Shown piece after piece: positions 15,908-23,281 of a stretch of DNA of 25,503 nt. This DNA comes from Chloracidobacterium sp. UBA3360 (GTDB taxonomy: Bacteria > Acidobacteriota > Blastocatellia > Pyrinomonadales > Pyrinomonadaceae). The first letter of the stretch is position 1, and the number at the start of each line of letters is the position of its first letter. Location: the NCBI GenBank assembly GCA_002360555.1, contig DEQS01000072.1, positions 36,190 through 61,692 on the forward strand. The letters run 5' to 3'. The translations under genes and the position numbers were made by a program. The notes beneath the pieces were generated by a model, which saw only the letters and a program-made list of their open reading frames with translations, ran no database searches and had not been told where the DNA came from.

Positions 15908-17056
15908 ATGAAGGTTCTCGTCCTGTTTGGGACGCGGCCCGAGGCGATCAAGCTTGCGCCTGTCATCCACGAGCTGCGCAAGAAATTTTTTCAGACGGTC
16001 GTCGTCTCGTCCAGCCAGCACAAACATCTGCTTACGCCGTTTCTCGCGTCGCTCGAGATCGATGTCGATTTCGACCTCGGCGTGATGAAACGCAACCAGT
16101 CGCCGTCAGACGTGTGTTCACGCGTGATGTCAAAGCTCGACAAGATACTTGCGTTAGAACAACCCGATCTCATTTTGGTGCAGGGCGATACGACCACGAC
16201 GCTTGCCGGAGCCTTGGCCGGATTTTACCGAAAAATTCCTGTCGGCCACGTTGAGGCCGGCCTTCGTTCGGGCAATCTGATGAGTCCCTATCCCGAGGAG
16301 ATGAACCGCCGCGTCGTGTCGCAAATAGCATCGTTTCACTTTGCCGCGACCGAAAAGAACCGCCGCAATCTGCTCGCCGAGGATGTGCCGTCCGAAAAAA
16401 TATTTGTCACCGGCAATCCTGTCGTTGACGCGATGAAGCACATGCTCAAAAACCTCGACGTCAGCCCTGAGATCGCCGAGCTGATAAAAAAGACTGAGGG
16501 CAAAAAGCGTCTGTTGCTGACGACGCACCGTCGCGAGAGTTTTGGCTCGACGATGACGACCAATCTCAAAGTGCTTCGGGATTTTGTCGATAAGCGGCCA
16601 AACGTCTGTCTGTTTTTCCCGGTCCACCCAAACCCAAATGTAAAAGGCATCGCCAAAGAGATCCTCGGCAAACGCGAGCGGATATATCTGCTCGACCCTC
16701 TCGATTATTCGGACTTTTTGGCTATTATGAGATCGGCGTGGCTGATCGTGTCGGATTCCGGCGGGGTGCAGGAAGAGGCTCCATCATTGGGCAAACCATT
16801 GCTCGTCATGCGTGAAAATACTGAGCGGCCAGAGGCGATCCGTTCCGGCGTCTCAAAACTCATCGGCAACAGCCCCGGCTCGCTCAAACAAATGCTCGAG
16901 GAAAACTATTCTGTCGAGACGTGGATCAAATCTGTCAAAGAGGTGGCAAACCCGTTCGGTGACGGCCGCTCAGCGGCGAGGATAGTCCGAGTTATCGAGG
17001 AAAAGCTCGCCGCCAAAGACCGCGCGACAAAAGCCGAACAAGGCACCCTTTTCTGA
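15908..17056 (+). CDS. wecB: UDP-N-acetylglucosamine 2-epimerase (non-hydrolysing)
   Basis: WecB converts UDP-GlcNAc to UDP-ManNAc for surface polysaccharides. The frame is open from an ATG at 15848, but family members start with the first beta strand Met-Lys-Val-Leu-Val-Leu-Phe-Gly-Thr-Arg-Pro-Glu-Ala, so ATG 15908 is taken, giving 382 residues. Neither start has a strong Shine-Dalgarno sequence. Visible active-site motifs are Gln-Gly-Asp-Thr-Thr-Thr-Thr, His-Val-Glu-Ala-Gly-Leu-Arg, Pro-Glu-Glu-Met-Asn-Arg-Arg, Thr-His-Arg-Arg-Glu-Ser and Asp-Ser-Gly-Gly-Val-Gln-Glu-Glu. These are the residues that matter in the E. coli enzyme (Asp95, Glu117, Glu131, His213). It opens the glycan cluster that runs to 23020. 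Confidence 0.94.
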   Translation: MKVLVLFGTRPEAIKLAPVIHELRKKFFQTVVVSSSQHKHLLTPFLASLEIDVDFDLGVMKRNQSPSDVCSRVMSKLDKILALEQPDLILVQGDTTTTLAGALAGFYRKIPVGHVEAGLRSGNLMSPYPEEMNRRVVSQIASFHFAATEKNRRNLLAEDVPSEKIFVTGNPVVDAMKHMLKNLDVSPEIAELIKKTEGKKRLLLTTHRRESFGSTMTTNLKVLRDFVDKRPNVCLFFPVHPNPNVKGIAKEILGKRERIYLLDPLDYSDFLAIMRSAWLIVSDSGGVQEEAPSLGKPLLVMRENTERPEAIRSGVSKLIGNSPGSLKQMLEENYSVETWIKSVKEVANPFGDGRSAARIVRVIEEKLAAKDRATKAEQGTLF

Positions 17057-17113
17057 ACCGCCGCCATTCCCACATCGTAAAAAAACTTCACTCTAAATAC
17101 GGAAACTCCTTAC

Positions 17114-17169
17114 GTTTAAAAGTTTATTAACAAAGGAGCGAATAACGGGCTTTTGCACCCGGCTCCTTT
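17114..17169 (+). promoter_or_regulatory. Shared 23-base motif plus hairpin, copy 2 (upstream of the deacetylase-GT2 fusion)
   Basis: The motif at 17114-17136 (start GTTTAAAAGTTTATTAAC) is the second copy of the one at 15795. Its AAAGG begins a larger hairpin: AAAGGAGC (17132-17139) with GCTCCTTT (17162-17169), extended by CGGG/CCCG (17146-17149 with 17158-17161) around a 6-base bulge. It lies in the 227-base gap between wecB and the fusion gene. The rest of the gap shows only a small TCCGG/CCGGA stem (17247-17261) before a T run at 17268-17273, which could be a leader attenuator. Confidence 0.5.
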
Positions 17170-17283
17170 CATGTTTATTCGGCAGCCCCGCGATAAACAA
17201 GAAAACGCAATGTACGACCCCGTCTTCCCACAAAAGGTTTTTGGTATCCGGCTCGGCCGGAGCACACTTTTTTAGGATCGAAT

Positions 17284-18981
17284 ATGAGTGCCGAGTTAAA
17301 AAGATCAAAAAGCTTGTTGACCATTCTGGTCGAGGATTATTTTCACGTCGGAGCGTTTGAGAATCTCATTCAACAGCGCAATTGGCAGAATTTTGAACCT
17401 CGATACGAGCAAAACACCCTAAAAACACTCGACCTGCTCGATCGCTACGACACCAAAGCGACATTTTTTGTGCTTGGCTGGATCGCTGAGGCCAATCCCG
17501 ACCTGATCCGCGAGATCGCGTCGCGCGGCCACGAGGTCGCAAGTCGCGGTTTCTATCACCGCAGCCCTCGCAACCTGACGCCAAACGAATTTCGCGAGGA
17601 CCTTCGCCGCACAAACCGTGTGATCGAAGATGCCTGCGGGCAAAAAGTGATCGGCTATCGCGCCGCTGAAAAACTAACGTTTGACCAGAGCGGTTGGGTT
17701 TTGGACACGCTCGCGGACGAAGGTTTTACCTACGACGCATCGTTTTTGCCCACGTCGAAGACGGAGAAAGCAAAACGCATCGCACACGAGATACAGCTTG
17801 GCGACCGCTCGATATGGGAATTTCCATATTCGACGACCGATCTCGGCGTCGGGCTGTTGCCGATCTCGGGTGGCAATTATTTTCGCCAGTTGCCCTACAC
17901 GCTCATGCGCAAAGCGGTGAAAAATTGGCACGACCGCCACGAAGATCCATTTGTTTTCTATTTCCACGTCTGGGAGCTCGACCCCGAACAGCCGCGCATC
18001 ATGGCCGCGTCGAGATACAACCGTATCCGCCATTACCGCAAGCTCGACAAGATGGAGTGGATATTGCACGAAAATCTTGCGTTGTACGATTGCACCGGCG
18101 TCGCCGATCATCTCGGCCTCAGCCGCGAGTTGGCAGAGAGCGTCGCTGCGAAAATAGCTGACATCGAACCGGCCGCACACGACCTAAACACGCTCACGCC
18201 CGTCTCGATCGTCATTCCGTGCTATAACGAAGAGGAATCGCTGCCTTACCTGGCAAAAACCCTGGCCTCAGTCGAAACCCGTCTTAACGATATTGGCTAC
18301 ACGTCGGAGCTGGTCTTTGTAGATGACAAAAGTCAGGACGACACGCTCAACGTGATGCATTCGCTTTTTGGCGAGCACCGCAACGTGCAAATACTCGAGC
18401 ACGAGGTCAACAAAGGCGTCGCCGGCGGCATCATGACCGGCATCCGTGCCGCAAAGACCGAGATCGTTTGTTCGATCGACTGCGACTGCACATTTGACCC
18501 GCACGAGCTGGTCAAAATGATCCCGTTGCTAAAAGAAGATGTCGATATGGTAACCGCATCGCCTTACCACAAGGACGGCGGTGTGCAGAACGTGCCCGGC
18601 TGGCGGCTATTGCTTTCAAAAGGAGCATCGGTGCTTTACCGCCGCGTTCTACGGACAAAGATCGCGTCCTACACAAGCTGTTTTCGCGTATTTCGCCGCT
18701 CGGCGATGGTCAATATCAATCCGACCGCACCGGGCTTTCACGGAGTTCCCGAGATGCTCGGGCTCCTCGATCTCGAGGGCGGCAAGATCGTCGAATTTCC
18801 GACCGTTTTGGCGGTTCGCCTGTTTGGCGTTTCAAAAATGAACACGCTCAAAACCATTGTTGGCACGGTCAAACTACTATCGCATCTCGCGATGCTGCGG
18901 ATGTTTGGCAAACCCGAACCCGATCAGCCTACCCTGTCTCCGGCCGCGTTAACGCCCATTACAAAAGATCTGCCCAAATAA
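17284..18981 (+). CDS. Fusion of a degenerate polysaccharide deacetylase-like domain and a GT2 glycosyltransferase
   Basis: The 565-residue protein has two domains. Residues 10-290 resemble the polysaccharide deacetylases of XrtA-type exopolysaccharide loci (NodB/CE4 fold with DUF3473), including Val-Glu17-Asp18-Tyr-Phe-His-Val and Phe-Tyr-Phe-His228-Val-Trp-Glu. The zinc-binding pair usually reads His-Gly-x-x-His, but here is Arg88-Gly-Phe-Tyr-His92, and the Arg-Ala-Pro motif is Arg126-Ala-Ala-Glu. Hydrolase activity is therefore doubtful. Residues 306-540 form a DPM1-like GT2 domain with Val-Ile-Pro-Cys-Tyr-Asn-Glu-Glu-Glu and the Asp399-Cys-Asp401 metal motif. That half should transfer a sugar, probably to a polyprenyl phosphate or growing glycan. 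No membrane segment is evident. An AGGA site lies six bases before the ATG. The next gene starts 10 bases after it. Confidence 0.9.
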   Translation: MSAELKRSKSLLTILVEDYFHVGAFENLIQQRNWQNFEPRYEQNTLKTLDLLDRYDTKATFFVLGWIAEANPDLIREIASRGHEVASRGFYHRSPRNLTPNEFREDLRRTNRVIEDACGQKVIGYRAAEKLTFDQSGWVLDTLADEGFTYDASFLPTSKTEKAKRIAHEIQLGDRSIWEFPYSTTDLGVGLLPISGGNYFRQLPYTLMRKAVKNWHDRHEDPFVFYFHVWELDPEQPRIMAASRYNRIRHYRKLDKMEWILHENLALYDCTGVADHLGLSRELAESVAAKIADIEPAAHDLNTLTPVSIVIPCYNEEESLPYLAKTLASVETRLNDIGYTSELVFVDDKSQDDTLNVMHSLFGEHRNVQILEHEVNKGVAGGIMTGIRAAKTEIVCSIDCDCTFDPHELVKMIPLLKEDVDMVTASPYHKDGGVQNVPGWRLLLSKGASVLYRRVLRTKIASYTSCFRVFRRSAMVNINPTAPGFHGVPEMLGLLDLEGGKIVEFPTVLAVRLFGVSKMNTLKTIVGTVKLLSHLAMLRMFGKPEPDQPTLSPAALTPITKDLPK

Positions 18982-18991
18982 GCTACCAGAT

Positions 18992-20452
18992 ATGAAACAG
19001 AATATTGCCATTGTCGGCTCAGGCTTTCTCGGTATGACGCTCGCGATGCGTTACGCCGACGCGGGAGCCAAAGTGACCCTTTTCGAATCGGCCGCTGAGA
19101 TCGGTGGGTTGGCATCGGTGTGGGACATCGGCGATATCGTCTGGGACAAGCATTATCACGTCGTGCTCGCGTCCGATCGCCATACACGCAATATTATCGA
19201 AGAGATCGGGCTCGGCGATGAATTTCGCTGGGTCGAGACCAAAACAGGTTTCTACACCGACGGCGAACTGCTTTCGATGTCCGACACGATGGAGTTTCTC
19301 AAATTCAAACCGCTCGACATCATCAGCAAACTCCGGCTCGGAGCAACCATTTTCTACGCCTCAAAAGTAAAAAACTGGAAACGGCTCGAAAAGATCACGG
19401 TCGAAGAATGGCTGACAAAGCTGTCCGGCAAAAAGACATTTGAAAAAATGTGGAAACCTCTGCTCAAAGCAAAACTTGGCGAGGCGTATAAAGAGACAGC
19501 GGCATCATTTATCTGGGCGACGATCCAGCGAATGTATTCGGCGCGCAATTCGGGCATGAAACGCGAGATGTTTGGCTACGTTCGCGGCGGCTACGCCCGC
19601 GTGCTTGAGCGTTTTGGCGAAGTGCTGGTAGAAAAAGGCGTTGAGATCAGGCTTAATTCACGCGTCGCTAAGATCGAGCGACTAGACTCCGGCAAGATCC
19701 GCGTCACTCCCGCCGCCGCCCGCCGCCACAAAGACGTAAAGCCAAAGATCGTGCCGCAAGAGACAAAATACGCCAAATATCAGACCGCGGCAGTCACGGC
19801 ACCGGGCTTTTCGGCCGGTTTTATGACCGAGCCAAATTTGGGCAAACCTACGGTTCGCCAGTTTCCCCGTAACGGCTCGTCCGACATTTTTGACCGCGTG
19901 ATCCTCACCTGCCCGTCGAATGTCGCCGCCAAGATGCTGCCTCAACTCGAAAAGACCGAGCGGCAGGACCTCGAAAGCATCAGCTACCAGGGCATAGTCT
20001 GTGCGTCGGTTTTGATGAAATGCTCGCTGTCCAATTATTACGTCACAAACATCACCGACGACACGCCGTTCACCGGCATCATCGAGATGTCAGCGATCGT
20101 GGACAAAAGAGAATTTAACGGCAACGCCCTCATCTATCTGCCGCGATACGTCGCACCTGACGATGAGCTGTTTGATAAAACCGACGAAGAGATCGAGCGG
20201 TATTTTCTAAACGGACTCGAAAAAATGTATCCAAAGTTCAGGAAAAAAGACGTCGTGGCATTTAAGATCTCCCGCGTCCGCCAGGTCTTCCCGATCCCGA
20301 CGGTCCGTTATTCCGAAGGTCTGTCCGCGATGAAGTCATCCGTCGAAGGCGTTCACATCGTCAATTCGTCACACATCGTCAACGGCACGCTGAACATCAA
20401 CGAGACTGTCGCCCTAGCTGAAAACTTTTTTAGCCATGAATTACACAAATAA
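18992..20452 (+). CDS. FAD-dependent oxidoreductase of the amine-oxidase/UDP-galactopyranose-mutase-like group
   Basis: The 486-residue protein begins with a dinucleotide-binding motif Gly9-Ser-Gly11-Phe-Leu-Gly14, followed by the adenine-ribose Glu in Leu-Phe-Glu-Ser and Gly-Gly-Leu-Ala-Ser, as in protoporphyrinogen-oxidase-like and UGM-like flavoproteins. Such proteins occur beside glycosyltransferases in surface-glycan loci. Whether this one acts on a nucleotide sugar, a lipid-linked sugar or an amine cannot be told. A stretch of about 60 residues (about 239-297), rich in Pro, Lys and Thr, interrupts the usual fold just before the conserved Val-Ile-Leu-Thr-Cys-Pro and looks like an insertion. 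The last five residues and stop codon are supplied by the inverted repeat at 20433-20497. It is tightly linked to the fusion gene (10-base gap). Confidence 0.87.
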   Translation: MKQNIAIVGSGFLGMTLAMRYADAGAKVTLFESAAEIGGLASVWDIGDIVWDKHYHVVLASDRHTRNIIEEIGLGDEFRWVETKTGFYTDGELLSMSDTMEFLKFKPLDIISKLRLGATIFYASKVKNWKRLEKITVEEWLTKLSGKKTFEKMWKPLLKAKLGEAYKETAASFIWATIQRMYSARNSGMKREMFGYVRGGYARVLERFGEVLVEKGVEIRLNSRVAKIERLDSGKIRVTPAAARRHKDVKPKIVPQETKYAKYQTAAVTAPGFSAGFMTEPNLGKPTVRQFPRNGSSDIFDRVILTCPSNVAAKMLPQLEKTERQDLESISYQGIVCASVLMKCSLSNYYVTNITDDTPFTGIIEMSAIVDKREFNGNALIYLPRYVAPDDELFDKTDEEIERYFLNGLEKMYPKFRKKDVVAFKISRVRQVFPIPTVRYSEGLSAMKSSVEGVHIVNSSHIVNGTLNINETVALAENFFSHELHK

Positions 20453-20497
20453 CACGAATGGTTTTTTCTTATTCGTGCCATTCGTGTAATTCGTGGC
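20433..20497 (+). repeat. 27-bp imperfect inverted repeat of 9-base CACGAA units overlapping a stop codon
   Basis: Arms 20433-20459 and 20471-20497 match at 23 of 27 positions, with an 11-base loop containing TTTTTT. Each arm is an array of 9-base units of the form CACGAAnnn (right arm read as its complement). The left arm encodes the final His-Glu-Leu-His-Lys and stop (20450-20452) of the FAD oxidoreductase. The right arm contains the GTG at 20493 that could be mistaken for the start of the next gene. It has the same unit length and near-identical unit as the element at 110-176. Confidence 0.88.
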
Positions 20498-20507
20498 AAA
20501 AACTCTT

Positions 20508-21476
20508 ATGAAACCAATCGCGAGCCTCTCGCTCGATCTCGACAATCAGTGGGCATACATGAAAACGCACGGCGATGCGGGGTGGGAATCTTTCCCGTCG
20601 TATCTCGACCTAGCGGTGCCGCGTATCCTCAGCTTTTTGAAAGAGCGAAATCTCAAGATCACATTTTTTATCGTCGGACAGGACGCCGCACTGGAGAAAA
20701 ACCACGCGGCGATCAGGTCGATCTACGACGCGGGCCACGAGATCGCAAACCACAGTTTTAACCACGAACCGTGGCTGCATCTTTATTCGCGGGACGAGAT
20801 CGTCGAGGAATTCGAAAAGACCGAAACGGCTATTGAAAGCATAACCGGAACGCGGCCGGTCGGCTTTCGAGGCCCAGGGTTTAGCCTGTCGCCGACCGTC
20901 ATCGATGTGCTTGGCGAACGCGGCTATGAATACGATTGCTCGACCCTGCCGACATACGTCGCACCGCTTGCTAGAGCGTTTTACTTTCTAAAATCGCCCA
21001 AGATGAGCGTTGAGGAAAAAGAAAAGTTAAAGAAGCTGTTCGGCAAGTTTTCCGACGGCTTTCAAACGCTCAAACCACACTTTGTAGAAACGGCGGGCAA
21101 GAGCCTTGTCGAGATACCGGTCACGACTTTTCCGGTCGTAAAGACCCCGATACACGCTACATATCTGTTATACCTTTCGGCGTTCTCGCCGTTGGCGGCA
21201 AAAGCTTATTGGCGAATGGCTGTGGCGGCGTGTTCATTGACAGGCGTCCAGCCTTCGCTGCTGCTGCATCCGCTAGATTTTCTGAGCGGCGACGATATTG
21301 CCGAGCTGAAATTCTTTCCCGGTATGAATATGACTGTCGAAAAAAAGCTGGCGCTGGTCAACGGCTTTCTCGACACGTATACCCGGTCTTTTGACGTGGT
21401 GACGATGCGTGAACACGCAAATTCGGTTCGGCTCGTCCAACCCGCATCACAGCAGCCAAGCGAGATCGCGTTGTAA
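20508..21476 (+). CDS. Polysaccharide deacetylase (NodB/CE4-like)
   Basis: The frame is open from a GTG at 20493, but that codon lies inside an inverted repeat, so ATG 20508 is preferred and gives 322 residues. The product should remove N-acetyl (or O-acetyl) groups from a glycan. The metal site looks intact: Asp10-Leu-Asp12-Asn near the N-terminus and His82-Ser-Phe-Asn-His86 in Asn-His-Ser-Phe-Asn-His. The catalytic Arg-Gly-Pro motif is Arg121-Gly-Pro123-Gly-Phe. A late Leu-Leu-His-Pro-Leu-Asp motif supplies the last expected His. Unlike the fusion protein at 17284, nothing essential is missing. No signal peptide is present, so it acts on a cytoplasmic lipid-linked or nucleotide-bound substrate, or it leaves by an unseen route. 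No good Shine-Dalgarno sequence precedes the ATG. Confidence 0.9.
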   Translation: MKPIASLSLDLDNQWAYMKTHGDAGWESFPSYLDLAVPRILSFLKERNLKITFFIVGQDAALEKNHAAIRSIYDAGHEIANHSFNHEPWLHLYSRDEIVEEFEKTETAIESITGTRPVGFRGPGFSLSPTVIDVLGERGYEYDCSTLPTYVAPLARAFYFLKSPKMSVEEKEKLKKLFGKFSDGFQTLKPHFVETAGKSLVEIPVTTFPVVKTPIHATYLLYLSAFSPLAAKAYWRMAVAACSLTGVQPSLLLHPLDFLSGDDIAELKFFPGMNMTVEKKLALVNGFLDTYTRSFDVVTMREHANSVRLVQPASQQPSEIAL

Positions 21477-21487
21477 GATAGCTGTTA

Positions 21488-23020
21488 ATGGAAATGTCGG
21501 ATCGCACCAGCTATCTTAAATACGGCGTTGGACTGCTGATATTTCTCCATCTGCTCATTGCTCTCCCGCTCGCGTATTATCTGAACATCTGGACCGACGA
21601 AGCCTCGACGCTTTACGCGACGCAAAACGGCTTTTCGGTAGCGTTTCAAACGGCGGTCATCGAGCAAAAACAAGCTCCGCTGTACTTTTGGGTGCTCAGT
21701 CTCTGGCGGCAGATGAGCGAGTCGATCTTTTTTGCAAGGCTGTTTTCTGTAATGTGCAGCGTCGCGGCCATCTGGCTTTTTGCAAAAATTGCGGACCGTT
21801 TGATGCGTCCAAAAGCGGCATTGCTCACAACTGCATTCTTTGCTCTTCACCCTTTTCTATTCTGGGCGAGCGTCGAGATCAGGGTCTATTCTATGGTGAT
21901 CCTGCTGTCGCTTGGGCTGATCCACACATTTCTCGACGCGTTTTGGGACAATGCCGAAAACCGCATCGTCCCGATCGTCCGGTTTGCCATTTTATCGGTC
22001 GTCGCCCTCTATACAAATTATTATCTCGGGCCGATGCTCGTGGGGTTTTTGATACCGCTAATCATCTATCGCCGCTGGCGTGCGGTCGCAAACTATCTCG
22101 CGACAATGGCCGTCGTCGGTCTCGCGTTCCTGCCAATGATCCTCTTTGTGCAGTCCGAGATGAACGCCCGGAGCAGTGTGTTTATCGAAGACAGATCAGT
22201 CATCTCAGGGCTCAAGATCCTGTGGAATCATGTCCTAACATACCTGCTGCCGACCGAGATCTTTTCGACCGGCGTCACATCCGCCGCAGCGATTGCGAGG
22301 CTGTGGCTGGTGCGTGTTTTGTTAGTCGTGATCGCCGGGTTTACGCTCGCCCGGCGACGGCTGGTTTCAGGTCACACGATAGTTCTCGCAACGACGGTCG
22401 CGACGATACTCGCTTTTCTGCTCGTGGCGTATTTTATTGTCGGCAGCTGGCTGGTGGCGATACGTCACGCGTCGCTACTGTTCCCGCCGCTGATACTATT
22501 TTTTGCGTCGCTGCTAAATGATCTATTTGGCGAGGATAAAAAAAGCCGGAAAGTATTTCGTTTTGCGGCCCCGGCGCTTGCGGTCGTCGTGCTGGCTTGT
22601 TTTGCTTATACGCTCGTAAATCTTTACCCGCACGTCGCAAAACGCGGCGACTGGGCACGTGTCGGGCAATTCATTGAACAAAACGAAAAGCCTGATCAGC
22701 CAATTGTCATTTTCCACACATACGATGCACTTTCCCTCCCGTACCACTATCGCGGTGTGAACCGGATCTTGCCGGACGAGCGTTATTTTGAGTTCGATTT
22801 CGGAACGCCGACGCCGGAGTTTGTCGCTAAGCGCACTGCTTACACGCTTTCAAAAATACCAACAGACTCCCCGGAAATATGGCTGCTCATGAATGACGAA
22901 TGCACCACGCCCGGCATCTGTGAGTCCTTCGACGAATATATCGCCGCAAATTACACGGTCGTGACCGAGCAAAGCTTTTTTGGACAAAAGGCGTATTTGC
23001 TCAGAAAACGAGCGTCTTGA
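21488..23020 (+). CDS. GT39-like (ArnT/PMT-type) membrane glycosyltransferase
   Basis: The 510-residue polytopic protein has around eleven hydrophobic segments. Near the N-terminus, after the first one, it carries Trp-Thr-Asp-Glu-Ala-Ser, the loop-1 acidic motif of GT-C enzymes such as ArnT and protein mannosyltransferases. The usual Pro-Leu-Tyr-Phe motif follows (Gln-Ala-Pro-Leu-Tyr-Phe-Trp). It should use a polyprenyl-phosphate-linked sugar and act on the periplasmic face, with a soluble C-terminal domain from about residue 390. The lipid-linked sugar could come from the GT2 half of the protein at 17284. It starts 11 bases after the deacetylase stop, so the two are probably co-transcribed. 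The acceptor is unknown. Confidence 0.88.
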   Translation: MEMSDRTSYLKYGVGLLIFLHLLIALPLAYYLNIWTDEASTLYATQNGFSVAFQTAVIEQKQAPLYFWVLSLWRQMSESIFFARLFSVMCSVAAIWLFAKIADRLMRPKAALLTTAFFALHPFLFWASVEIRVYSMVILLSLGLIHTFLDAFWDNAENRIVPIVRFAILSVVALYTNYYLGPMLVGFLIPLIIYRRWRAVANYLATMAVVGLAFLPMILFVQSEMNARSSVFIEDRSVISGLKILWNHVLTYLLPTEIFSTGVTSAAAIARLWLVRVLLVVIAGFTLARRRLVSGHTIVLATTVATILAFLLVAYFIVGSWLVAIRHASLLFPPLILFFASLLNDLFGEDKKSRKVFRFAAPALAVVVLACFAYTLVNLYPHVAKRGDWARVGQFIEQNEKPDQPIVIFHTYDALSLPYHYRGVNRILPDERYFEFDFGTPTPEFVAKRTAYTLSKIPTDSPEIWLLMNDECTTPGICESFDEYIAANYTVVTEQSFFGQKAYLLRKRAS

Positions 23021-23044
23021 GAGCTTCTCTTTCAGCAACCACGC

Positions 23045-23082
23045 GTTTCCTGTTATATTTGAAACAGAAACCGACAGGAAAC
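23045..23082 (+). promoter_or_regulatory. Inverted repeat covering the ribosome-binding site of the zinc-ribbon gene
   Basis: GTTTCCTGT (23045-23053) and ACAGGAAAC (23074-23082) form a perfect 9-bp stem with a 20-base loop. The AGGAA at 23076-23080 is the likely ribosome-binding site of the ATG at 23089, so the stem would hide it. The loop includes a second small complementarity (TTT and GAAA). Confidence 0.5.
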
Positions 23083-23088
23083 AAACAT

Positions 23089-23280
23089 ATGGAAACGTCA
23101 GAAAAGCCGGCCGTCAGATGTTCAAAATGTGACCGCGAAATGGATCACTACAATACGTTTTTATCGCCGACCAATGAGGAGATCGTTGTTTGCTGGCAGT
23201 GTCTCGCACGCGAGGAAAAAGGCTTTAACGCAAAACGCGATTTTCACCGCACGGCCCGAACGGGCGTGATCGGTCGATAG
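23089..23280 (+). CDS. Small zinc-ribbon protein of unknown function, 63 residues
   Basis: The frame is open from 23017, but the ATG at 23089 has an AGGAA site eight bases upstream and removes a stretch that overlaps the GT39 gene. The 63-residue product has two CxxC knuckles, Cys11-Ser-Lys-Cys14 and Cys35-Trp-Gln-Cys38, which should bind one zinc ion. A basic, Arg/Lys-rich tail follows. Such small proteins may bind nucleic acid or protein partners, but I do not recognise a specific family. Its stop is one base from the stop of the convergent gene at 23282, leaving no room for a terminator. Confidence 0.75.
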   Translation: METSEKPAVRCSKCDREMDHYNTFLSPTNEEIVVCWQCLAREEKGFNAKRDFHRTARTGVIGR

Positions 23281-23281
23281 C

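Noticed and set aside
17114..17169. Leader before the fusion gene considered as a cyclic di-GMP riboswitch
   Set aside because: The conserved GEMM core sequence and the second stem with its tetraloop receptor are not present.
21688..22521. A 277-codon frame within the GT39-like gene on the same strand
   Set aside because: The other frame encodes a well-formed membrane glycosyltransferase; this one is rich in Arg, Cys and Pro and shows no family motif.
15908..23020. Glycan cluster considered as an exosortase/PEP-CTERM locus
   Set aside because: The deacetylase-like domain resembles XrtA-locus proteins, but no exosortase, PEP-CTERM protein or PrsK/PrsR-type regulator is in the window.
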